A DNA stretch of 15,739 bases from Helicobacteraceae bacterium (GTDB lineage: Bacteria; Campylobacterota; Campylobacteria; Campylobacterales; SZUA-545): NCBI GenBank assembly GCA_031273735.1, contig JAISRI010000123.1, forward strand, positions 1 to 15,739, written 5' to 3'. The notes below the pieces were generated by a model. The model saw only the letters and a program-made list of their open reading frames with translations, was not told the origin of the DNA and ran no database searches. Below are positions 14,326 through 15,739 of the stretch, in pieces. Within the stretch, counting starts at the first letter, position 1; the number at the start of each line of letters is the position of its first letter. A program made the translations under genes and the position numbers.

Positions 14326-15669
14326 TTACGCTAAGCCGCTTAGTTTTACCGCTATCGCCGCGATCGTCGCTACGGGCGCGACAAAACGGATCAGAAAAAA
14401 CCAAAACTTGATCGCGCCGCGCGAAAGCCCTTCGCCTTTAAGTTCGCTTGCAATTCTGCCGCGATCGACCGCGAAACCCAAAAAGATCGCGACCAAAAGC
14501 GCGCCGATTGGCAGCAAAAACGCGGAGGTTGAAAAGTCTAAAAGATCAAAAAGCGACATATCGTTAATACGCAAAAACTTAAAGCCGTCCGTTACGCTAA
14601 GGAGCGTCAAAATGCCGATCAAGTAAGCGACCAATAGCGGAAGCCACGTAGCTTTTGCCCTGCTCCACTTATGTCTATGGATAAAATAGGAAACCGTAGG
14701 CTCCAAAATCGAGATCGACGAGGTGATTCCCGCAAAACCCAGCGCGGCAAAAAACGCGGCGGCTAAAAAACGCCCAAAAACGCCGAAATCGTAAAAGGCG
14801 GCGGGCATAGAGATGAACGCCAGCCCAGTTCCTTGCGCCGAGGGCATATTTTCATAAAACAGAAACGAAAACGCGACTATGCCCGCGGTAAACGCTACAA
14901 GCGTATCGATAAGAGCGATCAACGCGGCGGAGCGGCAAACCTTGAGACCGCTTTGCGTAGCGGAAGCGTAGGCGATCATTACCGCCATTCCTACCGACAT
15001 ACTAAAAAAAGATTGCCCAAACGCCACCAAAACCGCGTCTGTTGTGAGTTTGGAAAAATCGGGAACAAACATAAAGCTAACCGCTTTGCCAAACGACGGC
15101 AAAGTCGCCGCGTAACTTAGCAAAAATAACAGCATAATAAACAGCGCGGGAGTCATAATCTTGTTGGCGCGCTCCACGCCGCGTTTAATGCCGCCTAAAA
15201 CCGCCGCGCCCGTGATCAAAACGGCGATCGCGTGGTAGAGAATCTGCGAGGAAACGTCGTAGGCTACAAAAGAGGTAAAAAGCTCTTTTGCCTCTTGGCT
15301 TGATTTTGGCAGAGAAAAAAGCGAGTGGACGAAATAGGCTAAAACCCAGCCGATCACAATGGTATAAAAGCATAGAATAATAAACGACGAGAATATCTGA
15401 AAACCCGCAAAACGCCAATACTTCTTGTCGGCTGGCGCGAGATCTTCAAACGCGCTCACGGGTTCTTTGCGCGTTATTTTGCCGATCAAAATCTCTCCTA
15501 TAAGTAGCGGTAGAGCGGCAAATAGGATCGCGCCGATATAAACAAGCGCAAACGCCCCGCCGCCGTATTCGCCCGCGACATAGGGAAAACGCCAGATATT
15601 GCCGATCCCTACCGCGCTTCCCGCCGCCGCTAAAATAAATCCGACTCGCGAAAATCGATCCTCTTTCAC
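14326..15669 (-). CDS. Sodium-dependent transporter, neurotransmitter:sodium symporter (SNF/NSS) family
   Basis: 447-residue inner-membrane protein with about 11-12 spans, the usual size of bacterial NSS transporters, which take up amino acids with sodium. The family hallmark GSAVGIGNIWRFPY at 17-30 (the unwound TM1 that binds sodium and substrate) is intact. Other family stretches are IKRGVERANKIMTPALFIML (161-180) and GITSSISILEPTVSY (313-327), the latter near the second sodium site. Substrate cannot be read from sequence. The start is GTG at 15669-15667, preceded by AGGAGG at 15678-15673 with a short spacing; it is required to keep the TM1 motif near the N-terminus. A -10-like TACAAT (15696-15691, minus strand) gives a short leader. 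ribD follows in the same operon. Confidence 0.93.
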   Translation of the reverse strand: MKEDRFSRVGFILAAAGSAVGIGNIWRFPYVAGEYGGGAFALVYIGAILFAALPLLIGEILIGKITRKEPVSAFEDLAPADKKYWRFAGFQIFSSFIILCFYTIVIGWVLAYFVHSLFSLPKSSQEAKELFTSFVAYDVSSQILYHAIAVLITGAAVLGGIKRGVERANKIMTPALFIMLLFLLSYAATLPSFGKAVSFMFVPDFSKLTTDAVLVAFGQSFFSMSVGMAVMIAYASATQSGLKVCRSAALIALIDTLVAFTAGIVAFSFLFYENMPSAQGTGLAFISMPAAFYDFGVFGRFLAAAFFAALGFAGITSSISILEPTVSYFIHRHKWSRAKATWLPLLVAYLIGILTLLSVTDGFKFLRINDMSLFDLLDFSTSAFLLPIGALLVAIFLGFAVDRGRIASELKGEGLSRGAIKFWFFLIRFVAPVATIAAIAVKLSGLA

Positions 15670-15690
15670 GCCCCTCCTTTATTTGGCGTT

Positions 15691-15720
15691 ATTGTAGCGT
15701 TTGGCGCTTTTGCGCAAAAG
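15691..15720 (-). promoter_or_regulatory. Promoter of the transporter-ribD operon with 14-bp palindrome
   Basis: On the minus strand TACAAT (15696-15691) is a good -10 about 22 bp before the GTG start. The perfect 14-bp palindrome CTTTTGCGCAAAAG (15707-15720) covers the expected -35 area, where no clear TTGACA is present. It may be an operator. Whether another gene diverges from here lies beyond the window. Confidence 0.45.
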
Positions 15721-15739
15721 TCTTTGCGCTAGTCCAAAC

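Overview
The window looks like a chromosomal segment of an uncultured member of the Campylobacterota (epsilonproteobacteria, Campylobacterales-like). The evidence is the gene order FTR1 / P19 / DUF2318 membrane protein / two FtsX-type permeases / ABC ATPase, which matches the Campylobacter jejuni cj1658-cj1663 iron-uptake locus. An AhpC and a RibD of clearly epsilonproteobacterial type support this. Base composition is moderate, with a strong excess of CGATCG and GCGATCGC words. No database search was possible, so the taxon is an inference.

Layout. (1) 1-2492: the 3' part, or all, of a large phage or mobile-element 'polyvalent' protein. It carries a zincin-like HEIQH domain and a C-terminal nuclease-toxin-like domain. 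It is followed by about 480 bp without an intact gene, which includes a decayed partial copy of its own 3' end. (2) 2970-10900: a long plus-strand iron-uptake cluster. It runs FTR1 permease, P19, a strong hairpin terminator or attenuator, DUF2318 membrane protein, two permeases, ATPase, GNAT acetyltransferase and an unrecognised 304-residue CxC/CxxC protein. From the DUF2318 gene onward the genes overlap or lie only a few bases apart. A Fur-box-like palindrome sits on the promoter in front of FTR1. (3) 11194-11793: a 2-Cys peroxiredoxin (AhpC) with its own upstream region, holding a very good PerR-box-like palindrome. (4) 12002-13234: a gene of ten 102-bp TPR repeats, interrupted by one in-frame TAG in the eighth repeat. 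(5) 13315-15669, minus strand: a two-gene operon of a sodium/neurotransmitter-symporter-family transporter followed by ribD.

How the genes work together. P19 binds iron and copper in the periplasm and FTR1 moves iron across the inner membrane. The DUF2318 protein and the MacB/Lol-like ABC module are the conserved partners of this pathway. In C. jejuni the locus ends in two thioredoxin-like genes. Here that place is taken by an acetyltransferase and an unknown protein, which is the most novel gene context in the window. The neighbouring peroxiredoxin fits an iron and peroxide theme, with Fur-like and PerR-like sites in front of the two units. The mobile-element protein and the TPR gene look like accessory or evolving loci next to this conserved block.
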